This document shows positions 15,865-25,105 of a DNA stretch of 64,000 bases, in pieces. The first letter of the stretch is position 1. Each line of letters begins with the position of its first letter. This DNA is from Mucilaginibacter straminoryzae (GTDB lineage Bacteria; Bacteroidota; Bacteroidia; Sphingobacteriales; Sphingobacteriaceae): assembly GCF_022953055.1 (NCBI RefSeq), contig NZ_JALJEJ010000004.1, positions 372,001 through 436,000 on the forward strand. Direction: 5' to 3'. Under the pieces are notes generated by a model. It had not been told where the DNA came from, did no database searches, and saw nothing but the letters and a program-made list of their open reading frames with translations. Both the position numbers and the translations under genes were made by a program.

Positions 15865-17154
15865 ATGGACTACAAGCAAACCCTCGACTACCTTTACAAC
15901 CAGCTTCCAATGTTTACGCGTGTGGGTTCAGCAGCGATAAAAAAAGGGCTGGACAATACCCTGGCGCTATGTGAAGTACTGGATAATCCGCATCAAAAAT
16001 TTAAAAGTATCCATGTCGGTGGAACGAACGGTAAAGGTTCGACGTCGCACATGCTGGCCGCCATTCTGCAGACAGCAGGCTATAAAACAGGCTTATACAC
16101 CTCCCCTCACCTGCGCGACTTTCGCGAGCGGATCCGCGTTAATGGCAGGATGATCAGCGAACAGGATGTGGTTGACTTTGTAGCGCAACATCAACCTGAT
16201 TTCGAGCGTATAGAACCCTCTTTTTTTGAAATGACCGTGGGACTGGCTTTCGATCATTTTGCTAAGCAAAAGGTAGATGTTGCCGTGATCGAAGTAGGTT
16301 TGGGTGGAAGACTGGACTCGACCAACGTGATCACGCCGCTGCTTTCGGTGATCACCAATATCGGATGGGACCATATGAACTTACTGGGTGATACACTACC
16401 ACTAATCGCCGGTGAAAAAGCGGGGATCATTAAGCCTGGCGTACCTGTTGTAATTGGCGAATATCAGTCTGAAGTTGCCGAAGTATTCGAGCAAAAAGCC
16501 CGTGATCAAGGCAGTGACCTGGTTTTTGCATCAGATATGTGGGGCGTGGAAGAACACCGGAAGGGCGAATTACTTAGCGTAACAGTGGTGCCGGAAAGAG
16601 GCGGAGGCGATGGCACTGTTCATTACCAGCTCGACTTAACCGGAACGTACCAGCTTAAAAACTTAAAAACGGTTCTCACCGCCGTTGCCGAACTACGCCA
16701 GCAAGGTTTTACCATAACTGATGCGCATGTAACCGATGCACTAAAACAAGTTCAGAAATTAACCGGACTCGCCGGCCGATGGCAGACATTAAGCACCCAC
16801 CCACTAACAATATGCGATACCGGCCACAACCCGGAAGGTATTACCGAGGTGCTGAGGAACATTGCTAAAGTAAGCTACAAGCAATTACATTTTGTAATAG
16901 GCGTGGTAAACGATAAAGACATCAGCAAGATTCTGGCAATGTTACCTAAAGAAGCCATCTATTATTTCTGCAAACCGGATATCCCACGTGGATTAGAGGC
17001 CGAAACGCTTCAGGAAAAGGCTACCCTAGCCGGGTTAAAAGGTGAAGTTTATCCTTCTGTTAAAGCAGCCCTGCAAGCCGCACAAACCGCTGCAAGTGTA
17101 GACGACCTGGTATTCGTCGGCGGAAGTACATTTGTGGTGGCTGAAGTAGTGTAG
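15865..17154 (+). CDS. folC: Folylpolyglutamate synthase / dihydrofolate synthase
   Basis: 429 residues from ATG 15865. The Mur-ligase-type ATP site GGTNGKGST is at about 51-59, followed by TSPHLRDFRERI and GLGGRLDSTNV (about 150), all FolC hallmarks, and CDTGHNPEG near 320. The enzyme adds glutamate to dihydropteroate and folates. An upstream TTG at 15787 keeps the frame open, but those 26 codons are made of an intergenic repeat and the protein family begins with MDYKQTLDYLY, so the ATG is preferred. Confidence 0.93.
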   Translation: MDYKQTLDYLYNQLPMFTRVGSAAIKKGLDNTLALCEVLDNPHQKFKSIHVGGTNGKGSTSHMLAAILQTAGYKTGLYTSPHLRDFRERIRVNGRMISEQDVVDFVAQHQPDFERIEPSFFEMTVGLAFDHFAKQKVDVAVIEVGLGGRLDSTNVITPLLSVITNIGWDHMNLLGDTLPLIAGEKAGIIKPGVPVVIGEYQSEVAEVFEQKARDQGSDLVFASDMWGVEEHRKGELLSVTVVPERGGGDGTVHYQLDLTGTYQLKNLKTVLTAVAELRQQGFTITDAHVTDALKQVQKLTGLAGRWQTLSTHPLTICDTGHNPEGITEVLRNIAKVSYKQLHFVIGVVNDKDISKILAMLPKEAIYYFCKPDIPRGLEAETLQEKATLAGLKGEVYPSVKAALQAAQTAASVDDLVFVGGSTFVVAEVV

Positions 17155-17240
17155 ATAGAATCAAAAGCCGAGACGGTCATTACAGGTAGACTTCCCCTCT
17201 TGAGAAGGGTTAAGGGTGTGTCCTTAAGGAAAATCAAACA

Positions 17241-17262
17241 GAGACACGAGGTATCGTGTCTC
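17241..17262. repeat. GAGACACGA palindrome
   Basis: GAGACACGA (17241-17249) and its exact inverse TCGTGTCTC (17254-17262) flank GGTA. It lacks a T run. This is a widespread dispersed palindrome type, 87 bp after the folC stop. Confidence 0.65.
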
Positions 17263-17446
17263 GATAAAATTGCTATAGAGATTGCCGCGCTTCGCTCGCA
17301 ATGACGCGTTATTTTGTCATCCTAAACGAAGTGACCTGTCCCGAATTAGTTTCGGGAAGGATCTGTACACAGAATTTTATCAGAAAGACGATTTAATCGT
17401 CTGGAATAATACGCACGCGTTACAAACGCGCGCGATAAAGGTCAGC

Positions 17447-17481
17447 TCTTGTGTCTTGTTTCTTGGCTCTTGATTCTTGTC
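17447..17481 (-). repeat. Phased heptamer array downstream of dacB (CAAGA in gene sense)
   Basis: Five heptamers in perfect phase on the plus strand (TCTTGTG, TCTTGTT, TCTTGGC, TCTTGAT, TCTTGTC), i.e. nnCAAGA units in the sense of dacB, starting 9 nt after its stop codon. The last two positions vary freely while TCTTG is invariant. Confidence 0.75.
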
Positions 17482-17490
17482 TCTCTCCCA

Positions 17491-18885
17491 TCACTTCAAC
17501 TCGTCCAGCACTTTAAACAACTTTGGGCGAATAGCTGATGTAGACCCATTAAAATTATTGATGATAATAGAAAAGCAAAGCTCGCGGCCCTGGTGTGTCT
17601 GATAGCCTGCGTACGCCAGCACATTATTAATATATCCGCTTTTCATGTGCATGTTGTTGTAAACGGGCAAGCTCGCAAAAAAGTCCGGGAACCAGGTTTC
17701 TTTCCGTGCCGACTGTAGGATTTTCGCCATCGTCATGGTGGTTACCCGGTTGCCTGGCGAAAGGCCGCTGCCGTCTTTCATGTTCAACGAATTCACATCG
17801 ATTCCCCTGCCCTTCCAGAAATTTTTCACCACACTGGTATAGTCATCCGTCTTCAGCGAATCGCCCATGGCCAGCATCAGTTGCTCGGCATACAGGTTAA
17901 TACTTTTCTGGTTCAGCCAGTAAATTACTTTTTTTAACGGCGGTGATTGGTGCGTAACGAAAGTTTGCCCCATGTGGATATTTGCGTTATTATTTTGCGT
18001 AACGTTAATGGTTTCAGACATCGCTCCGCCGCTTACGGTTATACCTGCTTTTTCCAGTGTATCCTTTAGCCTGCGGGCAGCCTCGTAGGGCGGGTCTGGC
18101 AAGGCTGCCGATATTTTATGTTTCTGTTCGTCTATAGCATAAGTACCTTGCAAAAACACGTTGTTACTGTTTACAGGCAAATGGGCATTTGCGTTATCAC
18201 CGCTACCTGCTGCGCCTGTAGTCAGTTCATTATAAAACTTCAGGTAAGGCATAGCAGGAACCGTACCTGCAAAAGTGACCGGCTTACCCGGCTGGGTAGG
18301 CCGAAGCAAGATATCGTATGCGTTTTCGCGCCAGCACAGATTGTTTGGGAAAGCGCCGTAATAGTTGCCCATATCGGCCCATATCCAACCATCAGGCTCA
18401 TGGTTGATGCCCATTGCAATAATCTTCCCGGTGATCTTTTTAATCCCTGCCTTCTTTATCGCATTTACAAACTCATTCAGTACAAAGCTTTCTTTGGTTT
18501 CCTCCCAGCGGAAGCTGGCCAGTGTGGGATCATTACCTGCATTGATGATGATATTCCCGTTGTAAGTACCATCTGCGCCGAGCGAGCCATCTCCGCCCAA
18601 GGTAGTTTTAAAGCGGTAGTCTGGGCCAAGGATATTCATGGCCGTAATGGTAGTGATGGTCTTCATGGTGGAAGCCGTAGCCAACCCCATGTTCGGATTC
18701 GCGGTGAAAACAACCTCCCCTGTTTTGGCATCCAACACCGTTAGCGAAACAGAAGCGTAAGTACTTTGTGCATCTTGCTGCAAACGTGTGAAGGCACTTT
18801 GCAGGTTTTGCGTTAGGGATTGCGCGAAGGCTGTTCCAGATAACAGAATAACAAACAATACACACCCCAATGTGCGTTTAAGCAA
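17491..18885 (-). CDS. dacB: D-alanyl-D-alanine carboxypeptidase / endopeptidase, PBP4 class (peptidase S13)
   Basis: The S13 motifs are present in order: ASTMK (SxxK nucleophile), SINLYAEQ (SxN) and MKSGYINN (KxG), with the long insertion between SxxK and SxN typical of PBP4. It trims or cleaves peptidoglycan cross-links in the periplasm. Start choice is uncertain: the frame is open to an ATG at 19014, but the extra 43 codons overlap the upstream permease and run through a CCCCTCTCGAGAGGG-type repeat. TTG at 18885 instead gives an ideal signal peptide (MLKRTLGCVLFVILLSGTAFA). ATG codons at 18996 and 19014 are the alternatives. A heptamer array lies just after the stop. Confidence 0.88.
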   Translation of the reverse strand: MLKRTLGCVLFVILLSGTAFAQSLTQNLQSAFTRLQQDAQSTYASVSLTVLDAKTGEVVFTANPNMGLATASTMKTITTITAMNILGPDYRFKTTLGGDGSLGADGTYNGNIIINAGNDPTLASFRWEETKESFVLNEFVNAIKKAGIKKITGKIIAMGINHEPDGWIWADMGNYYGAFPNNLCWRENAYDILLRPTQPGKPVTFAGTVPAMPYLKFYNELTTGAAGSGDNANAHLPVNSNNVFLQGTYAIDEQKHKISAALPDPPYEAARRLKDTLEKAGITVSGGAMSETINVTQNNNANIHMGQTFVTHQSPPLKKVIYWLNQKSINLYAEQLMLAMGDSLKTDDYTSVVKNFWKGRGIDVNSLNMKDGSGLSPGNRVTTMTMAKILQSARKETWFPDFFASLPVYNNMHMKSGYINNVLAYAGYQTHQGRELCFSIIINNFNGSTSAIRPKLFKVLDELK

Positions 18886-18979
18886 AGTGGCAATGCCAGT
18901 GCTTACCCCTCTCGAGAGGGAAATTGAAGTACGTTTTGTTACAGGAGCAATTTTAAACAGTGGGGTGTCTAGCACTTCG

Positions 18980-20434
18980 CTAAGCAGGTGTCTCATATTC
19001 AACAGTCTCATCATCCTTCACGTTACGTTGCGAAATATAATAAATCGGTATCCCTATCAAAACAATAATAAATCCGGGCCAGGTAAATTCAGGCTTGTAA
19101 ATAATCAGCAGTACGCAAAAAGCAAGGCCCATCAATACGTAAATAGCAGGCAATACGGGATAACCGAAAGCTTTATAAGGCCGCAGCGCATCGGGTCGTT
19201 TGGCGCGAAGGATGTATATACCGATAATGGTCAGCACATAGAAGATCACCACCACGAAAGAGATCATGTCGAGCAAATCGCCGTACCGGCCACTGAGGCA
19301 TAACACGGCAGCTACGGCACATTGGATCCATAAGCCAAACTCCGGCACTGCATTTTTATTTAACGTTCCGGCTTTACGGAAAAACAGGCCATCCTTAGCC
19401 ATGGTGTAGTACACGCGCGAACCAGCCAAAATCAAGCCATTGTTACAGCCAAAGGTTGAAACCATAATCATCAGCGCGATAATGATCGTACCTACATTAC
19501 CGAAGATCACGTGCGAAGCAGCAACGGCCACCCTATCCTTTTCAGCAGTCGCGATTTCGTGCAAGGGCAATACTGCGGTATAAACCAAATTGGCAGAAAC
19601 GTAAATTATAGTAACGATCAGCGTTCCGAGGAAAAGGCTTAAGCCGATATTCCGTTGCGGGTTTTTCATTTCCCCGGCAATAAATGTTACGCTGTTCCAG
19701 GCATCGCTGCTAAAAATAGAACCCACCATAGAAGCAGCTATTGCACCCATAGCCGCCGCCGTAGTGAGCGCAGTGATAGAGCCATCGGCGTTTAATGCGT
19801 GCATGTTCCAGGCGTTGCTCCAGTTAGCGTTCCACACGTCTGTTTTAAAAGCCATAAAGCCGAAAGCAATCAACCCAAAAAGGCTCAGCAGTTTGGCAAG
19901 GGTGAAGGTGGTCTGGATGATCTTACCGCTTTTTACACCACGGGTATTTACCCAGGTCAGGAAGATGATCAGCACAATAGAAACGATTTGAGCAGCGCTA
20001 ATTTTAAGCAGGTACGAACCTAAAGGGATCTGAAATAAAATATTGTCTTCGCTAACCGCAGGAATCAAATAAGCCGTAAACTTAGAAAAAGCTACCCCCA
20101 CCGCGGCAATAGTCCCCGTTTGGATTACCGCAAAAAAGCTCCATCCGTAAAGAAAGGCAACCAGTTTATTGTAGGCTTCTTTCAGGTAAACATATTGGCC
20201 ACCGGCTTTAGGGAACATGGCGCTTAGTTCGCCATAACTTACAGCAGCGGTCAACGTCATAAAACCTGTGATTACCCAGATGGCAATCAGCCAGCCGGAT
20301 GAGCCAACGTGCCGGACAATATCCGCGCTGACAATAAAAATACCCGAACCTATCATTGACCCGGCAACCAGCATGGTACCATCAAGCAGGCCCAGTTCGT
20401 GCTTTAATTCCTTCTTAGAGGGAGTTCCTTCCAT
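18980..20434 (-). CDS. APC-family amino acid permease
   Basis: 484 residues with about 12 membrane helices. The first helix has the broken-helix substrate motif GSMIGSGIFI (residues 25-34) of the APC superfamily, and KAGGQYVYLKEAY follows helix 2. The overall length and LAT-like pattern suggest a neutral or aromatic amino acid transporter or exchanger; the substrate cannot be told. The N-terminus is short and charged (MEGTPSKKELKHELGL). It is divergent from hppA, and its 3' end is overlapped by the longest possible dacB frame. Confidence 0.9.
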   Translation of the reverse strand: MEGTPSKKELKHELGLLDGTMLVAGSMIGSGIFIVSADIVRHVGSSGWLIAIWVITGFMTLTAAVSYGELSAMFPKAGGQYVYLKEAYNKLVAFLYGWSFFAVIQTGTIAAVGVAFSKFTAYLIPAVSEDNILFQIPLGSYLLKISAAQIVSIVLIIFLTWVNTRGVKSGKIIQTTFTLAKLLSLFGLIAFGFMAFKTDVWNANWSNAWNMHALNADGSITALTTAAAMGAIAASMVGSIFSSDAWNSVTFIAGEMKNPQRNIGLSLFLGTLIVTIIYVSANLVYTAVLPLHEIATAEKDRVAVAASHVIFGNVGTIIIALMIMVSTFGCNNGLILAGSRVYYTMAKDGLFFRKAGTLNKNAVPEFGLWIQCAVAAVLCLSGRYGDLLDMISFVVVIFYVLTIIGIYILRAKRPDALRPYKAFGYPVLPAIYVLMGLAFCVLLIIYKPEFTWPGFIIVLIGIPIYYISQRNVKDDETVEYETPA

Positions 20435-20592
20435 TTAAAGTAATGTTGATATGCCTAAGCTATTAAAAAATTAGCTTAACCCGTAAATAAACCCTTCAAA
20501 TTAAGAATCAAATACTTGCAAGTGTTAATTATTTTACGAACATTCGTTTTAAGTACCAATTACTTAAGTTGCCAAACTACTAACCTAACTAT

Positions 20593-22833
20593 ATGAATTT
20601 TTTAAACGATTACTTAATTTATCTGATTCCTGTATTCGGGCTGATCGGAATTATTACCATGATCGGTAAATCGGCCTGGGTAACTAAACAAGATGCCGGC
20701 GACGCAGGTATGAAAGAGCTTTCGGGCTACATTGCAGATGGGGCAATGGCTTTCTTACGTGCCGAGTGGAAAGTACTCAGCTACTTTGCCGTTATCGCCA
20801 TTATTCTACTGGCATGGTCGGGCACAACGGTTTCAACCTCTAGCCCGGTTATCGCTGTATCCTTTATCATCGGCGCATTTCTCTCTGCCTTTGCAGGTTA
20901 CCTGGGCATGCGTATCGCCACAAAAGCTAACGTACGTACCACGCAAGCGGCACGCACCAGTTTAGCGAAAGCACTTAAAGTTTCTTTTACCGGCGGTACC
21001 GTGATGGGCCTTGGTGTTGCCGGTTTAGCAGTTTTAGGGTTAGGGTCGCTGTTTATTCTCTTCTATACCATTTATGTAAAGAATGTGAACGGAAACGTGA
21101 ACGGCGAAGAAATGCAGAAAGCGCTGGAAGTACTGGCAGGTTTCTCACTCGGTGCTGAATCTATTGCATTATTTGCGCGTGTGGGCGGTGGTATTTATAC
21201 CAAAGCGGCTGACGTTGGTGCCGACCTGGTAGGTAAAGTGGAAGCAGGTATTCCCGAGGATGATGTACGAAACCCCGCTACGATTGCCGATAACGTAGGG
21301 GACAATGTAGGGGACGTTGCCGGTATGGGCGCCGACCTTTTTGGGTCATACGTGGCGACTATCTTAGCGACGATGGTCTTAGGTCGCGAGATTGTATCGC
21401 ACGATAACTTCGGCGGTATCGCTCCCATCCTGTTACCGATGCTGATTGCCGGAATGGGCCTGATCTTCTCTATCATCAGCGCCTCTTTCGTACGTATAAA
21501 AAACGAGACTGACAGCGTGCAAAGCGCTTTAAATATGGGCAACTGGCTGGCGATTATACTTACCGCCATTGCTACTTTTTTTGCGGTAAGGTGGTTATTA
21601 CCGGACGGCGACCTTTTCCTGACCCGCGACCTTGACCCCATTACCCACCAGGTGAAAACAGGGGCGCTGGTGTTTAATAAGACAGGCGTTTTTCTATCTA
21701 TAGTTGTTGGCCTGATTGTAGGCACGCTGATGTCTATTATTACTGAATACTACACGGCCATGGGTAAAAGGCCTGTAATGAGTATTATCAAGCAATCATC
21801 CACCGGCCATGCAACCAACATTATTGGCGGTTTGGCTGTAGGTATGGAATCAACCGTACTGCCGATCATTGTTTTAGCCGGCGGCATATTTGGTTCTTAC
21901 CATTTTGCCGGTTTGTACGGTGTGGCGATAGCTGCCGCAGGCATGATGGCCACTACCGCCATGCAGCTGGCGATTGATGCCTTCGGGCCGATTGCTGATA
22001 ACGCAGGCGGTATTGCAGAAATGAACCAACTGCCAGAAGAGGTTCGCCATCGGACAGACAACCTGGATGCCGTGGGTAACACTACCGCTGCTACCGGTAA
22101 AGGTTTTGCTATTGCATCGGCAGCGTTAACTTCATTAGCACTATTCGCCGCTTTTGTTGGCGTAGCAGGGATTGATCATATTGATATTTACAAGGCCGAC
22201 GTGCTTGCCGGACTATTTGTTGGCGGCATGATACCCTTCATTTTCTCGGCCTTAGCTATCTCGGCTGTTGGTCGGGCCGCAATGTCAATGGTAGAAGAAG
22301 TCCGTCGCCAGTTTCGCGAAATTCCGGGCATTATGGAATACAAAGCCAAACCCGAATATGAAAAATGCGTAGCAATTTCCACCCAGGCTTCTATCCGCGA
22401 AATGATCGCCCCCGGTGCCATCGCGCTAATCACCCCGATTATTATTGGTTTCGCCTTCGGCCCCGAGGTATTAGGCGGCTTGTTAGCCGGTGTAACCGTT
22501 TCTGGTGTACTGATGGGCATGTTCCAGAGCAATGCAGGTGGTGCATGGGATAATGCCAAGAAATCGTTCGAAAAAGGCGTAGAGATCAACGGGCAGATCT
22601 ATTACAAGAAATCTGAACCACACAAAGCTTCTGTAACCGGCGATACCGTAGGTGATCCGTTTAAAGACACTTCCGGCCCTTCGATGAACATCCTGATCAA
22701 ACTGATGTCAATCGTTTCGCTGGTAATTGCACCGCATCTGAATAAAGCGGTAGATAACAGTAAGCGCTTGCAGAACGAGATCAAGAAGCAATCATACATT
22801 ACGCACACGATCAAACACGATAATAGAATTTAA
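20593..22833 (+). CDS. hppA: Membrane-bound ion-translocating pyrophosphatase, K+-dependent type
   Basis: 746 residues, about 16 membrane helices. The pyrophosphate/Mg site is intact: [11 protein letters not shown] at 207-217, then [18 protein letters not shown] at about 233-250, with further acidic motifs near the C-terminus ([11 protein letters not shown]). It couples PPi hydrolysis to export of H+ or Na+. At the potassium signature it reads [10 protein letters not shown], with A499 and G502 where K+-independent enzymes have Lys and Thr, so it should need K+. Whether it pumps Na+ or H+ is not decided by this. A strong terminator follows 6 bp after the stop. Confidence 0.95.
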   Translation: MNFLNDYLIYLIPVFGLIGIITMIGKSAWVTKQDAGDAGMKELSGYIADGAMAFLRAEWKVLSYFAVIAIILLAWSGTTVSTSSPVIAVSFIIGAFLSAFAGYLGMRIATKANVRTTQAARTSLAKALKVSFTGGTVMGLGVAGLAVLGLGSLFILFYTIYVKNVNGNVNGEEMQKALEVLAGFSLGAESIALFARVGGGIYTKAADVGADLVGKVEAGIPEDDVRNPATIADNVGDNVGDVAGMGADLFGSYVATILATMVLGREIVSHDNFGGIAPILLPMLIAGMGLIFSIISASFVRIKNETDSVQSALNMGNWLAIILTAIATFFAVRWLLPDGDLFLTRDLDPITHQVKTGALVFNKTGVFLSIVVGLIVGTLMSIITEYYTAMGKRPVMSIIKQSSTGHATNIIGGLAVGMESTVLPIIVLAGGIFGSYHFAGLYGVAIAAAGMMATTAMQLAIDAFGPIADNAGGIAEMNQLPEEVRHRTDNLDAVGNTTAATGKGFAIASAALTSLALFAAFVGVAGIDHIDIYKADVLAGLFVGGMIPFIFSALAISAVGRAAMSMVEEVRRQFREIPGIMEYKAKPEYEKCVAISTQASIREMIAPGAIALITPIIIGFAFGPEVLGGLLAGVTVSGVLMGMFQSNAGGAWDNAKKSFEKGVEINGQIYYKKSEPHKASVTGDTVGDPFKDTSGPSMNILIKLMSIVSLVIAPHLNKAVDNSKRLQNEIKKQSYITHTIKHDNRI

Positions 22834-22839
22834 GCGTTG

Positions 22840-22868
22840 AACCCTCCGAAAACCGGAGGGTTTTTTGT
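22840..22868 (+). terminator. Terminator of hppA
   Basis: AACCCTCCG (22840-22848) pairs perfectly with CGGAGGGTT (22854-22862), followed by six Ts. The same T run supplies the TTTG -33 box of the next promoter. Confidence 0.92.
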
Positions 22869-22896
22869 TGTAAAACGCCGCTATTTATTAAATTTG
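22864..22896 (+). promoter_or_regulatory. Promoter of the toxin-antitoxin operon
   Basis: TTTG (22864-22867), 21-nt spacer, TAAATTTG (22889-22896), close to the Bacteroidota consensus TTTG-N19to21-TAnnTTTG. The -7 box ends 4 nt before the antitoxin ATG, so the transcript would be leaderless or nearly so. Confidence 0.6.
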
Positions 22897-22900
22897 TTAT

Positions 22901-23122
22901 ATGACAGTAGTGGTGCATCCTCATAATGAGCAAGAAGAGAAAGTTTTGTTGGCATTTTTAAATAGCCTGAACTATGAATACTCATCTGAACAACCAGAGG
23001 TTGAACTTACAGCGCAGCAGCAACAAGAAATTCTCGCGCGGGAACAAAAACTAAAAGACGGTACTACTACTACCAGATCATGGGACGACATTAAAAAAGA
23101 CTTTGATAATGTTTACCATTGA
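22901..23122 (+). CDS. Antitoxin of a RelE/ParE-type module
   Basis: 73 residues, acidic, with the layout of short antitoxins found before ParE/RelE toxins in Bacteroidota: an N-terminal strand-helix unit (MTVVVHPHNEQEEKVLLAFL) and a C-terminal toxin-binding tail ending SWDDIKKDFDNVYH. It overlaps the toxin start by 14 bp, the usual coupled arrangement. The antitoxin frame is intact while the toxin frame is not. Confidence 0.8.
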   Translation: MTVVVHPHNEQEEKVLLAFLNSLNYEYSSEQPEVELTAQQQQEILAREQKLKDGTTTTRSWDDIKKDFDNVYH

Positions 23123-23399
23123 AGTATTATCAGAAGCCGAAAATGAACTAAAAGATGCTTGTGATTGGTATGATAGTAGACAAAAGGGTTTAGCAAAACG
23201 CTTTTTAAACGAAATCGATCAGTGTTTAAACGCTATCCGGAAAAATCCCGATCAATTTCAGGTACGGTTCTCGGAAACTTACCGTTTTGCGCCGCTTAAA
23301 AAGTTCCTTTAAGCTATTGTTTATCGTGCAAATCACGAATTAAAAAAGATTTTCGTTTTTGCCGTATTTCATCATAGCCGTAATCCCCAAAAATTCTAA
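23109..23399 (+). pseudogene. ParE/RelE-type toxin with an internal stop
   Basis: From ATG 23109 the frame encodes a plasmid-stabilisation-type toxin (FTIEVLSEAENELKDACDWY, then AKRFLNEIDQCLNAIRKNP) but stops at TAA 23310-23312 after APLKKFL. In the same frame the next residues are AIVYRANHELKKIFVFAVFH and then HSRNPQKF, exactly the C-terminal strand and HSRNP end of ParE/RelE toxins, ending at TAA 23397-23399. A single change (for example TAT Tyr to TAA) explains the stop. The truncated product lacks the catalytic or contact C-terminus, so the toxin is probably inactive. ParE versus RelE is not resolved. Confidence 0.82.
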
Positions 23400-23455
23400 A
23401 CATTTAACTTTCTTTATTGTTACAAGCCCCCTTTCCGTTTTACAATTAAATTAAG

Positions 23456-23463
23456 TAGGTTTG
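23456..23463 (+). promoter_or_regulatory. TAGGTTTG -7 box of the second APC permease
   Basis: Perfect TAnnTTTG match ending 37 nt before the ATG of the permease. A TTTC rather than TTTG lies near the -33 position. Confidence 0.45.
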
Positions 23464-23500
23464 GGCATAAACATGATAAAAAATTTACACTGAGCTAAAG

Positions 23501-25033
23501 ATGAAGTTATTTGTTAAAAAACCTCTTAAGCAGCTCCTGGCGGCGTCTGCCGAATCAGAAAGCAGCCTTAAGCGAACGCTTGGGCCCGTGGCACTTATCG
23601 CACTGGGCATTGGCGCAATTATCGGAGCGGGTTTATTTGTTCGTACTGCCGCAGCTGCTGGTGGTAATGCCGGTCCTGCAGTTACTATTTCATTTATCAT
23701 TGCCGCAATTGGTTGTGCCCTGGCCGGTTTATGTTATGCCGAGTTTGCCAGTATGATCCCGATTGCCGGTTCTGCCTACACTTACTCTTACGCAACCATG
23801 GGCGAGTTCGTCGCCTGGATTATCGGTTGGGACTTGGTGCTGGAATACGCACTCGGGGCGGCTACGGTCGCCATCGGATGGTCGCAGTACCTTAATGATC
23901 TCTTGCATACCTTCTTTGGGTTTACCATACCTTACGAATGGAGCCATTCGCCGTTCCAGGTTTCAGATGCCGGTATACATGGTATTGTTAACCTGCCTGC
24001 TATTGGTATTATCTTTTTACTGACACTGCTTCTGATCCGTGGTACGGCAGAATCTGCTGTGGTAAACAACATCATTGTACTGGTAAAAGTTGCCATCGTA
24101 TTGCTGATCATCGGTTTTGGCTGGCAGTTTATCAGCGCAGCTAACCATACGCCTTATACTATCCCTGCTGACGCCGGTTCTGTAACGTTAAATACCGGTG
24201 TGGTGCATAACTACGCCGACACCTGGAATCACGGATGGTTTGGGGTCTTGCGCGGCGCAAGTATCGTATTCTTTGCATTCATCGGCTTCGATGCGGTATC
24301 TACAGCTGCACAGGAAGCTAAAAATCCGCAGAAAGATATGCCATTGGGTATCCTGGTATCCCTGGTGATCTGTACGGCATTATACATCCTGTTCTCGCAC
24401 GTATTAACCGGTATTGCTTCTTATAAAGAGTTTTTAACCTCTGGTAGCGAGGCGTCTGTTTCATACGCTATCCGTCACCACATGCCGGGTTACGAATGGC
24501 TGGCCAAGCTGGTTACCGTAGCTATCCTGGCAGGTTTCTCTTCAGTGATCCTGGTGATGCTGATGGGCCAGACCCGCGTATTCTACACCATGAGTACAGA
24601 CGGACTGGTGCCTAAAGTGTTCTCTAAGCTTCACCCTAAATTCCGCACCCCCTACAAATCACAATGGTTATTCTTTGTATTTGTATCCCTGTTTGCGGGT
24701 TTTGTGCCAGATAGCATCGTAGGTGATATGGTTAGTATCGGTACACTGTTCGCATTCGTTCTCGTTTGTATCGGTATCTTAATTCTGCGCAAAACAGACC
24801 CGGATATGGAGCGTCCGTTCAAGACCCCGGCTTACATGATCGTTTGCCCGCTTGGCGCACTGGTTTGTTTAGGTATGATCTTCAGCGAAGGCTGGGAAAA
24901 CTGGGCACGTTTAATTGTATGGTTGCTGATAGGCTTTGTGGTTTATTTTGGCTATGGCATCAAAAACTCTGCGGTTCGCCGCGGTGTAACTAATGCGGCA
25001 GACAACCCACCGAACCCGCATTACGTAGATTAA
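23501..25033 (+). CDS. APC-family amino acid permease (cationic amino acid transporter type)
   Basis: 510 residues, about 12 membrane helices. GIGAIIGAGLFV at about 37-48 is the APC helix-1 substrate motif; the sequence AGLCYAEFASMIPIAGSAYTYSYATMGE (split here as AGLCYAEFASMIP and AGSAYTYSY) is the CAT/YfnA hallmark. Likely imports a basic or neutral amino acid. Monocistronic: its own -7 box upstream and a strong terminator downstream. It is distinct from the LAT-like permease at 18980. Confidence 0.9.
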   Translation: MKLFVKKPLKQLLAASAESESSLKRTLGPVALIALGIGAIIGAGLFVRTAAAAGGNAGPAVTISFIIAAIGCALAGLCYAEFASMIPIAGSAYTYSYATMGEFVAWIIGWDLVLEYALGAATVAIGWSQYLNDLLHTFFGFTIPYEWSHSPFQVSDAGIHGIVNLPAIGIIFLLTLLLIRGTAESAVVNNIIVLVKVAIVLLIIGFGWQFISAANHTPYTIPADAGSVTLNTGVVHNYADTWNHGWFGVLRGASIVFFAFIGFDAVSTAAQEAKNPQKDMPLGILVSLVICTALYILFSHVLTGIASYKEFLTSGSEASVSYAIRHHMPGYEWLAKLVTVAILAGFSSVILVMLMGQTRVFYTMSTDGLVPKVFSKLHPKFRTPYKSQWLFFVFVSLFAGFVPDSIVGDMVSIGTLFAFVLVCIGILILRKTDPDMERPFKTPAYMIVCPLGALVCLGMIFSEGWENWARLIVWLLIGFVVYFGYGIKNSAVRRGVTNAADNPPNPHYVD

Positions 25034-25053
25034 AATTATTTTTGGCTAATCAT

Positions 25054-25085
25054 AAAAAGGTTCTGATATTTCAGAACCTTTTTTG
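25054..25085 (+). terminator. Terminator after the APC permease
   Basis: AAGGTTCTGA (25057-25066) pairs with TCAGAACCTT (25071-25080) around TATT; flanking A and T runs lengthen the stem and form the U tract. Confidence 0.92.
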
Positions 25086-25105
25086 TTATCAACCAAAGCT
25101 AACCA

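Larger units (their letters stand above)
17155..17490. repeat. Intergenic repeat cluster between folC and dacB
   Basis: No gene. Contents in order: CCCCTCTTGAGAAGGG-type element (about 17191), the palindrome GAGACACGA..TCGTGTCTC (17241-17262), GAGATTGC..CTCGCAATGACG (17278-17305), a TTCGGGAAGGATCTGTAC element (about 17350), AGACGATT/AATCGTCT, ACGCGTTACAAACGC (17415-17429), and a phased heptamer array (17447-17481). Each has relatives elsewhere in the window. Confidence 0.75.

Noticed and set aside
18118..18744. 208-codon plus-strand frame inside dacB
   Set aside because: It lies wholly antisense to a well-supported gene with intact motifs and its product has no domain.
21195..21725. 176-codon minus-strand frame inside hppA
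   Set aside because: Antisense to the conserved pyrophosphatase core; Pro/Ser/Thr-rich shadow translation.
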